A stretch of DNA of 64,000 bases from assembly GCA_047967505.1 (NCBI GenBank), contig CM106538.1; one strand, 5' to 3'. Shown here piece after piece: positions 25,201 to 38,800 of the stretch (positions are counted from its first letter, which is position 1; every line of letters begins with the position of its first letter). Under the pieces are notes generated by a model. The model had not been told where the DNA came from and did no database searches. It worked only from the letters and a program-made list of their open reading frames with translations. The translations under genes and the position numbers were made by a program. The DNA is from Dipteris shenzhenensis (Eukaryota > Polypodiophyta > Polypodiopsida > Gleicheniales).

Positions 25201-28200
25201 TTAAAGTTGGCCTTGGCCAACCTTAATAACAGAAATAGAAGCTACTGAAGAAATAGAAATTGTTATTAAGGTTGGCCTTGGCTTTGCAGGTTGTGCAGAC
25301 TCTGCTTAGTTGTTTGGATGATCCACAGCTTCCTTTGCTCCAATGGCAAGAGTGTATGTCTGTTCTTGCGGCACGTCTTCCTAAAGTTCTTAAGGCTCAG
25401 GTTGAATTCTAGACCCTTGTTGATTGGCATGGTGACAAACTTGACTTTTTGTATGTGTACATGTGAACACATGCAGTAGACTTGTGTGTGTGTGTGTGTG
25501 TGTGTGATTGATTTCAATATTAAAAAAAAAGTGTGTGTGCGCGCGCGTTTGGTGCATGTGCGATGAAAATAAAAAATATACACACAAAATTAAATAAAGT
25601 AATGGTATATAAAGAAACAAGGAACAAGTAATTTTTATGTGTACTCTTTTACCTTTTTGGAATCGTGCTTCCTTTTGAGAGGACGTCTATCATTCAAGGC
25701 TTAATAGGTAGTCCTTGCTATGCGTGGTTTTCAACCTTGTGATTGACTGTCATGACATTGAAACATTGTGAGTTTGGGCATGTTCCCTGCTTTAGCTAGA
25801 GAAATGTTGATGGATAATGTTGGATAGCGGACTCCATTGTTTTATTTCAGCTTGATGCAAAGTTTAAGGACTACAAAGCTTCTTTTTTTTGTGACTAAGG
25901 ACTCTGCTCATTACTTTCAGCTCGATGCAAAGTTTAAGGAGTACGAAACTTCTTTTTTGGATACACTTGGAAGCGTGGACTTTCCAGCCAAAGCTTTGCG
26001 AACTGTTTTGGAGGTTTGTAATTCTTATGAGTTGAGTTGATTACTTGCTTTTTTTGTAGGGTTAGGGATATGTTTTTTTGGTGTCCTTGTTCCTCAAAGA
26101 ATGCACTAGCATTACATTCAACGAGCCCTCTCATTTTTGCAGGCCTTTGTGGCCTCTGCACCAGACAAGGACAGGTCTTCAATTGAAAGACTGATTGAGC
26201 CCCTTACAAGTCTTGCTAAGTCTTATGAAGGCGGAAGAGAGGGGCATGCTTGCAATATGGTGCAGTTGCTTTTTAAGGCATATTTAGATGTTGAAGAACT
26301 GTTCAACGAAACCCCAGAGGTTATCTTCTGTCTTTTCTACGTTGAGGGGCTGCAATCGATCTGTCCATAGGGTGACTTCATCCACTGAAATTTTCCTAAT
26401 TTACAGTTTATTTGCTTGTTCACTGTTACAGGCAGATGTAATTGAAGGTCTACGTCTCAAGTACAAGAAAGATCTTCTTAAAGTGGTTGACATTGTTCTA
26501 TCTCATCAGGTAAGGAGCCTTTCTGTATCCCTTTATTTATGTGAATCGCCCCACAAAGTCATTGATTAATCTTTTCTTTTGGGAGCAGGGTGTGAGGATG
26601 AAAAACAAACTCATTTTACGATTGATGGGAGCACTCGTGTATGCCAACCCTGCTGCTTACAGAGAGCAATTAATTCGTTTTGCTGCACTGAATGACACAA
26701 AGTTTGCCGAGGTATGCATTTCACTTTGAGAAATGATGACACTTTAGTGTAAATTCAAGAGACATTTTCTCTCATGGAGCAAGCACATGGTTTCACGATG
26801 GTTTATTTTATGTGTATTTTTTGGTGTGCGCGCGCACGTGTGTGTGTATTTTTTATGTGGGTTCATTATTGGGCACTCTGGACTTTATGGAAAGACAGGA
26901 ACCATGCAGTATTTCGAGACTCTACTTCTTCTATGTTCTGCTTTTTCTGGATGTCGCTCAGGCAATCCTTTTATAATTGCCTATCTGTTCATCGTACTGT
27001 CCACTTGTCCTACAATGAAATTTTCTGATCTTCTATTTGCTGATCTCCACTTTGGAGATAGCCTTAAAGACACATGGATTTCACTCAAAAACAAAAACAA
27101 AAAGTGCGCGTGTGTGTTATGCTTGGCAAAGATATTAACTTGTGCTTCAAGGAACTATTTGCTGAAAGTACAATGATGGGCTCCATTATAAATTTCTCTA
27201 GCTGCTCCTAGTAATTGATGATGAAATTTTTTGTTTTAATAGGCTTGGGTGAAGGTTTGAATGTGATCGCCAGCCCCACTAGGCTATCTAGAGGGACCAC
27301 ATCTGTGTGCTGCCCTAGTTTGGGTCCCCTTTCCAGATTGTGTGAACGCGCACATGTGGGTACAACATACATGCTGAGTAAGGCTGCTTTTCCTTGCCTG
27401 CCACACAGACAGATGGATCAAGATTAGTGGAAACCTAGTGATAACGTGATTGAAGAGAGGAAGAGGAGAAATGCCCAACACCTCTTTGGCTCAATCGCCC
27501 TCCCATGTCTGGAAGAAATCCTAGTAGTCTAATATCATTATTGAGCTGAGGAGCAAAAGGAGACTACAATGAGAGCAGAGAACAAGAATCTCTATTGAAT
27601 TAGAATGCATGAAGTGTGTGATCCATTTAACGAGGCCTCTCTTAGATATAGAGTGAAGAGCCACACTTGAAAGAGTGTATGCCTTAAAGGGTATGCGCCT
27701 GGAAATGCATGTACCCCTTGTAAAGTGCGTGGCACACCTTGAATTGTCCTCATCATGCAAACATGGGAATAGTTGTAGTTCTTGTGAAGGGTTGTACCTC
27801 ATGGAAAGTGTCTCATAAAAAGGGCATACCCTTTTAGAAGTGTCGATCCATCCAACCATTCATTAGGAAAGGAATACATCACAAATCCTGACATCCCTTC
27901 CCACTTGAAAGAAGACCTTCATGGATAAGATGGACTGGTGATGTGACCGAGGTCAATGCTCCAGAGTCCATGCTCTGTTACCCTTCATCTGTATCTTAGT
28001 TCTCACTTGTAAGCCCGCTAAATGAGGAGAATTCATGCTCATGTCAGGATAGGTGAAGGTAAGATGCATGAGCATCTGCGTGCAGCCATCCCTCATCTTG
28101 ATGAAATGATAGCATATGGCTGTTCAAATCATCTCTGTGCATTTAGATGAATGCAGAGGTGCCATTCAGCCAGTTGAGGAGATGATGTGGCATTCAAACA

Positions 28201-31200
28201 ATGTGGACAGGAGTATGGTGCTGATGTGGCACTGCACAGAGGCTGCTGCCAAGGCACGGATCGTAACAAATTTCTAAATGCACAAGTAAGGGTGGAGGCA
28301 AAGTAAAGCAAGCATCTCCAGGAATGCCAGGACAACATGTCGGGCTGGACCCCCGAAGGTATTTTATTTCTTGAAGAGAGAATCTGTTGCAAGAGTTCAG
28401 CGTAGAGCTGCCTAATACAAAATACAACGTGAATCCATATTACAAGAGCTTCAAGCTCATTTCAAATTGGCAACATGCCACTTGTCTAAAATCTAGACTA
28501 AGTCCTATTACATGCCACTAAGGGCAACTCTGGAGTCTTCAAAGCACTTGGTCACGCAAACCGCCTCCTAGATGCTTGTTAGGCTTCCGTAGCGCTTAGG
28601 AAAATAACTCTTCCTAGTACCTGCAACAATCAATTAAAGCGCACCACCATAGCACCCATTAATTGTTAGCGCTTTGCATGCAAATAACACACTGTGGACT
28701 AATTCTAGTCACGGTGGGCATCCCCATTGAATACATGTGCACACATAACAAATATAAAAAAATATATTTATTCTCTGGTTGACCGAAGTCAACGCTCTTG
28801 ATCATAATTAAGGAGCTTTGACCAAGGGTCGAGGCGCCTTAATTATAGCCAAGTCTCTCCAACCGAAGTTGGCACATCTTGGTTAACCGTGGTTAACCCT
28901 CTTGGCGCATGCCAAGTTTCGTTGACCGAAGTCAACACTCTATGACCGTACTCAGCTCTGTAGTTCCTTGGTTAACCGTAGTTAACCCTCTTGGTAATAA
29001 ACCAAGTCTCCCCGACCGAAGTCAAGTTTACTTGACCAAAGTCAAGTATCTTTGACCGTAGTCAATTCTTTGACCATTAAAAGAACTCTTTGACCATAAT
29101 TAACACATATAAAACTCTTTAATTATGATCAAATAAATGGTCAACTGTACTTTGACTTAGGATATTTACATTGTGGTGACGGATTGTGACAATATCAAGA
29201 GCTCAGTGCAATGATGGGTTTTATCCTCTCTCCTTTAATTGCTCTACGTCATCCTATAACTAGCAAAGGGACGACTACTTTCCTCCCCTTTCTCTATACA
29301 TACTCGTGTCTCTAGCTTCTACTACTGCAGAGAAAGACTTGCCTATAGTCACATAAAGCATAAGGCATAAAAGAGTTGAGACGTGATTTGGTTGCGGCCG
29401 TGCCTCTTCTCAGAAAAGAGTAGTTGCCTTGACCACCTGAAATGTGGATAACTGCTAGGAATGAAACCAAATTAGTCTCACTACATCTCAGTCTTGTTTC
29501 TCCATGGGTTTACTTGGTGTGCTCCACTGGCTGCCTCCAATGGGCTGCAACATGCCGTAAAATCTTACTCACTGTCTTCCCAGGAAATGCCTATGATGGG
29601 CTCTGAGTCTATCACCATGCTGCTTCTCATCCCGGCCTCCATGTGTACCATCTTGGGCTGTCTGCCCTGCTGCATGTGTGACTTCGTGCTACTGTTTGAG
29701 GTGAGCTGCTGGATGCTATGCTGTGCCTTGCAGCAGCTTCTGGAAGATGCCAAATAAGAGGTGCCATGCACCTGCGCCCCCGGGGCACTGAGTCAGCTGT
29801 ACCAGCATGTTCTAGTCAAGTTCTGCGTTTATTGACCTGACATTTGTGCTCAAGGCCACTGTTGATGCGGCACTTGGCAGACTGCTTTCGCCTTGCCATG
29901 TGGCAGTGCTGCCTCTAATAGCTTGTTTTACTGTGCATCCCATGCTACTCTCTGGCAATCCACACTGTCCTTTTGTTGACTTTGTCCCTGCATGGTCTGC
30001 TGCTACTGAATCTGGTGTGCCTGCCATGTAACTGCTTTCCAAAGCTCCGAGGGTAGCTGATATTTCCCCAAAGCTGTCGTTTTGCTTGTCGAACTGAGGG
30101 CCTTTGGGCTTGTGCATCATACTTCATTTTGGGTGCAACTCTTGGGATTATTATGGTCACCTCGGTCCTCCCCACCAGTAAGCTTTCACATGAGGGAGGT
30201 GTACCAGCAGAAAGAAAGGGATGTGAGAGAGGCTTCCATGAGGGCAGATTCAAGAGAAAAGAGAGGGCTGCCATGTGGACAGCAAGAACAGGCTACTGTT
30301 GGAGGGCAGCATTAGGTTGTTGTTATGCCCTAGACGGTGGGCAGAAGGGCCCACATATGGGACAGGTACAAATGTGTGATAGCAGGTCCAGTGCCAGCAG
30401 GAAAGGCTGCATAAGATCAGGCCTTATAGGCTCTGTAGACAGCAGGTTGGGGCAGTGCTAGAACAGGCCGCAGCAGTCAGACTGCCACCTGGCAGCAGTC
30501 AGGCAGGGCATTTGGGGCCCATCAGGTCTGCAGACAGGTCGAGCCAGTCTGCTGACTGGGTTGGCTGTTTTTGGGGGTCTCCAGCCCTATATAAAGGCCC
30601 CTGGAGGGGCGGTGTATCGATTCACCAGTGCCTCTACTTACAGGCTGTCTACCAGGGCAGCTAAGAGGCCAGGAACACCAGGTAACAGGCAGTACAGCCT
30701 GCAGATCACCTAAGGGTGAAGAGCAGATCAGGTCTACAGGATCTTAGGATTGGCTACAGTTCCAGCAGCAAGTAGAACAGAGATTTGTGGACCACTCAAC
30801 CTTCAGTTCTTCATCAGGAAGGGAAGCAGCAAGGAGTGTCCAGAAGGGTATCACTGCACAGCCCACTGAAGCTCTAGGAGAGCACACAGGCTGGAAGAGG
30901 TTGAAGGTGCCAGTGTGGCCAGGGGTCCACATCTAAGGCCAAACCTTATCTGCCACATGGTGGCACACTGAGCACACCCTTTTGGTATCCTGTTTTGTCC
31001 ATTTGTTTGGAGCAATCTTAAATGCATAATCTACTATTCTACTCTACTGTCGCACATTCAAGGATCTAAGTCTGTATGTATCTATCTGTATTCACTTGTG
31101 TACACATTTAAGGAAAGGAGTGAGATTTGAATTTGCACTGTGTAATTTCTGGACAAAAGTTTTCATAATCTTCCGCTCTGCCGGAGTGTTGGCTACAGCA

Positions 31201-33276
31201 AGCAACATCCACCTCTGTTTTTTAACACCAACAAGCAGCCCAGATCATCCCATGGCAGTCAGCCCCCTCTGTTCCTGAAGAGGAGGCTCACAATCAGGGA
31301 TTTGCCCACTAAGTAAACCCTAGCTGGCTTGGCCAAATTGCCCTAGAGAGCTCAGACACATTCCATCCACATCTCGATAGCACATGTTTTTCCATATTGG
31401 GTATAATTTATCTATGAATGACAGAAGGTGAGGATGCATGCGAGAGCCTCTACTCCTCAAGGTTGAACTTCTGGAGGAACTCCCATAATCTTGTGGACTG
31501 CTGTGATGACTTAGATACTGGGTCTGCCAACTAACATCACAGTTAGTGTCAAGTAGTGGTGCTGGAAAATACGTTTTGAACATCCTGAACCTTCTGAGCA
31601 TGCTAAACCCTCTTGCTTCAGAAGCGCTAGTCATGCATGAGGGTAAAATTGGGGTTTTACAGAGAGAGGAGCCCAATTATTTTGAATCCTTAGAATATTA
31701 TGCATTCCAAAGGTAATTTGTTTGCTCAAAAAATATATACGTATTTAGCTCATTAGTCAGAAGCTTGTGGACCATTTTTCTCTTGCATTGTGTAGCAGTG
31801 TCCTTTGTTGTGGAATGAGTTTTTTTGCATTTTTTCACAATTTTTTTGTCAGTCCATATTTGACTAACCTTGATGTAGTGGGCAAAACAGAGGTGGCAGT
31901 ACTCAACTATATGCAGTTCTGATCTTCATATTGCATGCTTCAGATTAAGGTTCTTGCTGATGATAACGTTTGTGAAGCTGATCAAATCATTGCTGTACTT
32001 TGTTTTGTCACAGCTAGCTTTAAGGGCCAGCCAGTTGCTGGAACAAACCAAGCTTAGTGAACTTCGAGCTAGTATTGCTCGAAGCTTGTCTGAACTAGAG
32101 ATGTTTACTGAGGAGGGAGGCGAAGGTGTCTACACTCCACGAAGAAGAAGTGCAATTGAGCAGAGAATAGAGGATTTGGTGAATTCCCCCTTGGCTGTTG
32201 AAGATGCTTTGGTTGCTTTATTTGATCACAGTGATCACACTTTGCAGAGGCGAGTTGTTGAGACATATATACGACGCCTTTATCAGGTCTTCATTCTGTC
32301 TATTCCATTGTGCTGATTTCACATTTGTTCAAAAGTTTGCACTTTACCAATTTTCTATTTTTTCTTCAGCCTCATCTTATCAAGGGCACTATAAAGATGC
32401 AATGGCACCGCTCAGGTCTGCTTGCATCTTGGCAATATTGGGAGGATTCCCCACTTAAGGCACCTGAGATTCCAAGCCAACCCTCCGAGGCTCCACAAAG
32501 TGATAGTGGTGAAGCCAAACAATGGGGTGCCATGATTACCCTCAATTCCTTGAGTTTCCTTTCGAGTGCTGTAGGTGCTGTTTTGAAGGAAGCTGCAGGC
32601 CTATCAAATAATCCTGATGCTGAGAAGCCTACTGAAGCACAGAAAGGCTCTGGAAATGCCCTACATGTGGCTTTAGTAGGTATCAACAATCAAATGAGTA
32701 ACTTACAGGACAGGTATGGTTGCGATTCTATACTTGCAACCCTTTACTCTCCTTTTGAAACAGATTTCTTTGCATATGTTGCGGTTGCCTTATATTTCAC
32801 ATATTTGAATTTCCTTTTGAGATATACAGATAGATAGGTCAATCACAGTGCACTGGAGGACCATAAGCATATATATAGAAATTGAGATTTCAATTTTAAT
32901 AGCAGTTCTAGAAATCTTCTTGTCAATATAGGTCATATGATGTTGGACCTTTGATTGTGATACTATTGACAGTTGATTTTCTGGGATTCTGTTTCTGCTG
33001 TTTAGAACACCCGAGCTGTTAGGCTGGCTGCTTGAAGAGGTCATTAAGACATTCTGGCATGGAGTCATCAATCGATGTGCTTAGTATCTTTGTCGACTGC
33101 TAATATTTTTCACAGTTAATACTTCTTGATTTTTCGTGTTTGGGGCCTCATATATTTGCAATTCATGTCCTCTCTGTTCACACGTTTACATCTGCCTATG
33201 TCTATCTCAAGGTCAAGAAATCCAAGCTGTCTTTTACAGATGGGATTCATCGTCCTCAAGATATTCTTTCTTGTCA

Positions 33277-33313
<37 letters not shown>

Positions 33314-34671
33314 TTAACGTCTTCGGAAGGCCTCACGGACCTATGAGACGAGGTACAAAAAAAAAAAAACTCATACAAGCCACTATGGGCTGAGGCAAAG
33401 GGCTCGCTAGGGTCCTTGCTGAGTGCTATACTAAGAGGCTCAAAACTAGTACTCAAAACACAAAAGTTCAGAAATATATCCTGAGATGACAAGAGATGCG
33501 ATGCGTATCATCTATGATCCTAGTGCCATGGCAGCTCTTTGGTGGGATGGGAAGATATCTCATATCTGTCTTTGTTAGGTCGTCTCTCGCCTGCGGTGGG
33601 GGACGTTGCCTCGGTGATCTTTGTATCCGGTAAGCGAGCTGAGATAGGCTGGATTTCAATTGTGCATGCTCTTCCACAACTCCATTTGTCTCTTTCGGCT
33701 CATCCACTCTTTTCTTGCAGCCTTAACCTTAGCTAACTCTGTTGCTTTATTCGTCAATTGAGCTCGTGTGAGCTCCCCAGCTATCGAAACGTTAGTCCCT
33801 TTCAGCTTGTATGATTGGTGAAGAAGCTTGATCTGTAAATCTCGTGATTTGAGTGTAATGATAGCATGTCCTGTGGAGTGTCGGATACTAGTTGCTCCAT
33901 CATCATCGTCATCATCCTCATCATCAACCTTCCATTCAATACTAGGCATGGTTGCTTTGACGTGCTTAAGTTTCACTGAAGGTGTCCTCCTCTTTGTACC
34001 AGCCTTCTGGAAGTCCTCCTACTCTAATCCTCAATGTGTTGTCACGTATGGATTCGTGTTCCTTGATCTTTTTTTGGATATCGATTTTGTTTGGCTTTTT
34101 ATCCACCTCTACAGTAACCTTTTCTTGATTGTTTGCATCTCCGTGAACGAGATCTTTAACTGTAGAGACTAATTGAGGAGAAGCAGGAGGAGAAGATTTG
34201 CAAGCTTTGATTACCTCATCTATTATTGTCTGTTTGCCAGGTCCTTCAAGAAACTGAAGTTTATGTGTCACAGCTGCCAATTGCATCTTCAGTTCTCTCA
34301 CCTTTGTTGTAGAAAAAAAATCTGTTCGTGTTGACCAAGAATGGGTGTCTTCAGACCTCCATGATAGAATAGTGTCCTAGCTGCAACTGTAGCATATCGA
34401 GTCCTGTTGGCTGGGGTCACTGGGGTACAAGGGGATTTCAAGGGGGATTTCGAAGAGAGGCTAGGCCACCCTATGTCTTCCATATCTGAAGAACACCTAG
34501 GTGAGACTAATCCCGGGGCTGGGCTAGAGGTTCAGCCCAATCTGGAGTCGGGGTTAAAACGTAAACTTGCTATTGCGCCAGGATGAACCCTAATTGCCCT
34601 GCGAGCGAGCTACCTGCGAACGGGTAAGGACGAGCTTGAAATGAAGTCAAACCCCAAACTGATGTAGGAGA

Positions 34672-34735
<64 letters not shown>

Positions 34736-35585
34736 CATAAAGTCATTAGTTACGCTATGTGCCTTCCTTGAGCACACACATTTTCAATTATTCAAATACA
34801 CACATATGCCATTTCTCATGTCTTTGGTGCTACAAGGAGATGACAATAGAAGTGGACACAAAAGTTAAGAAAGACACCATCCAAGCAGAAATCATGTAGA
34901 ATAATGCGAGAGCCAATAATGCTTCTCTACTTAGGATTGGGGGATTACAGGACAGATTGGGCAATTTTTTTGAAACTAAGTTTGAGTTGAGAGATATGAA
35001 CTCAGCAATTTCACTGGAAGAACACCTAACATTGATTGGGATCATGACATATGCATTATCAAGCAGAAGGGAGCGCATGCTCAGCTTTGTTGCAAGGACA
35101 AAGAAGTAAAAGTAAAGATCCAGACTTCAAATTGAAAGGCACGAAGATATGAAGAGCAGCAGAACTCACTCTGAACCAGCTCAAGCAGTAAACCATAGGA
35201 CGCTTTATGGAAGGAGGGTAACTAGGTTGTCTACAGAGATGGCATGCATTTATCAGGGACTTCCAGCCTTGCAGTTTTAAACTGTTGTAATAGAAATCTC
35301 TCTCTTTCTTTCTTCAGATGTGTCTCTGCCAATAGCAGAATTAAAAAATGCCATGTAATAATCGTGGAAGGGCTTCATACACTCCTACACAGATGCTATA
35401 TGCACTCCCACCTAGAGCTCTTATGTAATGGTCAATTTTTTGGTCCAATAGATCACTTTCGTCTTCCGCAGCCATTACTCTCTCTCTCTCTCTCCTCATA
35501 TTCATATGCCGTAACGAGAATATCTTGAAGGAGAGCAAAACCATCTGTAAAAGATAGCTTGCAACTAACGGTTGGTTGGATTGAG

Positions 35586-35642
<57 letters not shown>

Positions 35643-35776
35643 CAAATGGAAAGGTGTTAGGACGGAGGACAAGAATTGCAAAAACAATTACTTTTGTTCG
35701 TTTCCAGCTCCGCAATTCTAGTTTCAAGCATCTTATCTTTCACCACTTTTCAGATTTTTGCTCCATAACTGCAGCT

Positions 35777-35842
<66 letters not shown>

Positions 35843-38800
35843 ACGTTTAAAGTGGAAGTCACTTGGATAAAATTCCCGGCCTCGAAGGTGGGAGGAAGGC
35901 ACTCATGCACTTTAATTAATTAGTGTGTGTTTGTTGCTAAAATTCTCATGTTCTTTTCTATAACTTGTGTGCAGCTGTGTTCTGGTGCACTTCTTTCTAT
36001 AGTAAAGGCTTCTAACGTGTTGCCTCTTTTGGTTTATGATGTTGCAAATTGTCTTCTCCTCATTGAAACGGCAGTGGGGATGAAGATCAAGCTCAGGAAA
36101 GGGTGGCCAAACTGGCAAAGGCATTGAAAGAAGAGCCAATGGCATCCTTATTGAAAGCTGTTGGTGTTGGGGTTGTCAGCTGCATATTACAAAGAACTGA
36201 AGGTAGAACACCCACAAGGCATTGTTTTCACTGGTCCCAAGAAGAGCAATGCTTTTCTGAGGAGCCTATTCTGCGGCATGTCGAGCCACCGTTGTCAAAT
36301 CTTTTAGAGCTGGTAAATCCTTGATGCACTCAAGATTTATGGTGATTTGTTTCACGAAGTTCTCTTGGCTAACAGGTTTTGTGGGGGGCTGGGGTAATGG
36401 GACGGACTTGTTAATAAGAAGCTACATACCTTGCATTATGTGCAGAACAAGCTGAAAGGGTATAGCAACATTCGCTATGCACCATCCAGAGATCGCATGT
36501 GGCACATATATACTGTGATTGACAAGCCTGCCATTCGCAGGATGTTCTTAAGGTCCCTGTTAAGACAGCCTAGTCCAAGCAATACACTTATAGGTGACAC
36601 AGAATCATTGACGTGCACAAGTGTCAGTTCTGCTTTACAACGAGCTCTAGAAGAGTTGGAACTGTCTGCACATGATGTGAATGGAAGAGCAGATCACGTG
36701 CACATGTATCTGAGTATTTTGCGTCCACAAGAGCTGAGAGATTTGTGCGATCGGGCGTAAGTATCGATACCCTGCTAATGTTGGTTGTGCATGAAGCATG
36801 ATTTTCAAAGTTACATGGTGGTATTGTACTAACACTGCATTTACTTTGAATAGCATGATAAAGGACCTTAGGAATGAAGAAATCCGGATAGAAACAGTGG
36901 TCCAAATTTTGGAAGAGCTAGCACACAAGGTATACGCCAAACTAGGGTACCGAATGCACCGCCTTGCAGTGGCTTCATGGGAGATTCGCATGAGATTAGA
37001 TCTACTGGGACAGATTAATGGGGCCTGGAGAATTGTGGTGACAAACCCTACTGGCCACACCTGCACTGTGGAGGTATCCTATTTTTCATCTTCTGTCACA
37101 AGTTTAAAAGTATTAGTCTCTTATTTTAATCATTTGGAGATTGCTTAGGGAACTTGTTTCTTGTACAGATCTACTTGGAAGCTGTAGATCCTACCAGCAA
37201 ATTAGCTGTTTACTTGTCTCCAGCAGGCTTTCCAAAGGGTCCAATGCATGCTATGCGTCTTGATTCCCAGCATAAGCCCCTAGACATAGTAGAGCGGAAG
37301 CGGTTAGTTGCAAGGAGGAATAATACAACCTATTGCTATGATTTTCCCTTGGTAATATCTGGTCTCACTTGATACTCTTATGTAATAAGTAATCCTAGGT
37401 GTGATTGTGTGAAACCTATGGCTTTAAAATGACAGATTCAACTCTGATAATTATGATTGCAGCTTTTTGAGATTTCATTGCAACAATGCTGGGCATCTAC
37501 AGTTGGCAGCATTGAGAAAGCTGTATTCAAAGCTTCAGAGTTGGTCTTTGCAGACAAGGCATGCTGGGATGGAAATTTGGTTGAGACAGAACGTCCTGTG
37601 GCATCAAATGATGTGGGGATGGTTGGATGGAATTTTGAGCTTAGTACTCCTGAGTTTCCAGCAGGGCGGAGGATAATGGTGGTTTCAAATGATGCGACTC
37701 ATGGTGCAGGTGCTTTTGGCCCAAAAGAAGATTATTTTTTCAAGGCTATGACAGATCTGGCTTGTGAAAAGAAGTTGCCCCTCATCTACTTGGCTGCCAA
37801 CTCAGGTGCACGTATCGGAGTTGCAGAAGAAGTGAGGGCGTGCTTCAAGGTTGAATGGTCAGATATGCACTCTCCAGATCGGGGTTTTCAATATTTATAT
37901 CTAACACAGGAAGATTATCAACGCATTGGGTCTTCAGTTAAAGCACATGAGCTGAAGCTAGATTCAGGCGAGATCAGATGGGTCATCACTGATATTATAG
38001 GACAGGAGGATGGCCTTGGTACAGAAAATCTGTCTGGTAGTGGAGCTATTGCTGGTGCATTCTCTCGAGCATATAGGGAAACCTTCACCTTGACGTATGT
38101 CTCAGGAAGGACTGTTGGCATTGGTGCTTATCTTGCAAGGTTGGGTATGAGATGTATTCAACGGAGTGACCAGCCTATCATACTTACTGGTTACTCTGCA
38201 CTAAATAAACTCCTTGGTCGGGAGGTCTACAGTTCACAGATGCAGCTAGGTGGACCCAAAATAATGGGGGTGAATGGAGTTACTCATGTCATTGTCTCGG
38301 ATGATTTAGAAGGTGTTTCTGCAATTCTGAAGTGGCTTAGTTATGTCCCACCATATGTAGGGGGACCTCTTCCCTCTATCAAGCCTGTAGATCCACCAGA
38401 AAGGTTAGTTGAGTATAATCCGGAGACTTCATGTGACCCTCGTGCAGCTATTCGAGGTTCTGAAAGCAGCGGAAAGTGGGTATCAGGAATTTTTGACAAA
38501 GACAGCTTTACAGAAACCTTAGAAGGCTGGGCACAGACAGTGGTTACAGGGCGTGCAAGGTTGGGTGGCATTCCAGTTGCGATTATTGCTGTGGAAACAC
38601 AAACAGTGATGCAAAAGATTCCTGCAGATCCAGGTCAGCTTGATTCTCATGAGAGGGTTGTCCCACAAGCTGGTCAAGTCTGGTTCCCTGATTCAGCATC
38701 AAAGACTGCGCAGGCCCTAATGGATTTCAATAAGGAAGGTTTGCCTCTGTTTATCATGGCTAATTGGAGAGGATTTTCAGGTGGGCAAAGAGATCTTTTT

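Larger units (their letters stand above)
26712..32013 (+). other. Intron 23 (5.3 kb), the longest coding intron
   Basis: From the donor GAG|GTATGC to the acceptor gtcacag. It holds a LINE 3' tail (about 26845-27103), a minus-strand LTR with polypurine tract (about 27520-27906), an array of short palindromes (about 28775-29065) and an LTR-like promoter segment (about 30300-30700). About 29170-30300 and 30700-32013 show only small open frames without recognised domains. Confidence 0.85.
32714..36074 (+). other. Intron 25 (3.4 kb)
   Basis: The intron splits a serine codon (ag|t) between the NLQD and [10 protein letters not shown] blocks. It contains an ORF1-only LINE on the minus strand (33282-34734) and further (GA)n or (CT)n runs at about 35484-35496, 35588-35638 and 35788-35839, the last preceded by a (GT)n run. 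About 34840-35100 has an open plus-strand stretch of uncertain origin. Confidence 0.85.

Noticed and set aside
25851-25890. Upstream copy of the exon 20 start as a real exon
   Set aside because: It reaches a stop at 25896-25898, and its 70-bp offset is not a multiple of three. The downstream copy joins correctly.
31320-31676. 118-codon minus-strand frame in intron 23
   Set aside because: No recognisable domain, no neighbouring retroelement motif in frame, and length not beyond chance for this composition.
34840-35100. Plus-strand stretch containing [17 protein letters not shown] as a second LINE ORF1 piece
   Set aside because: The resemblance to L1 ORF1 (LRI-GGL) is short and the following sequence does not match well. 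Kept only as a possibility.
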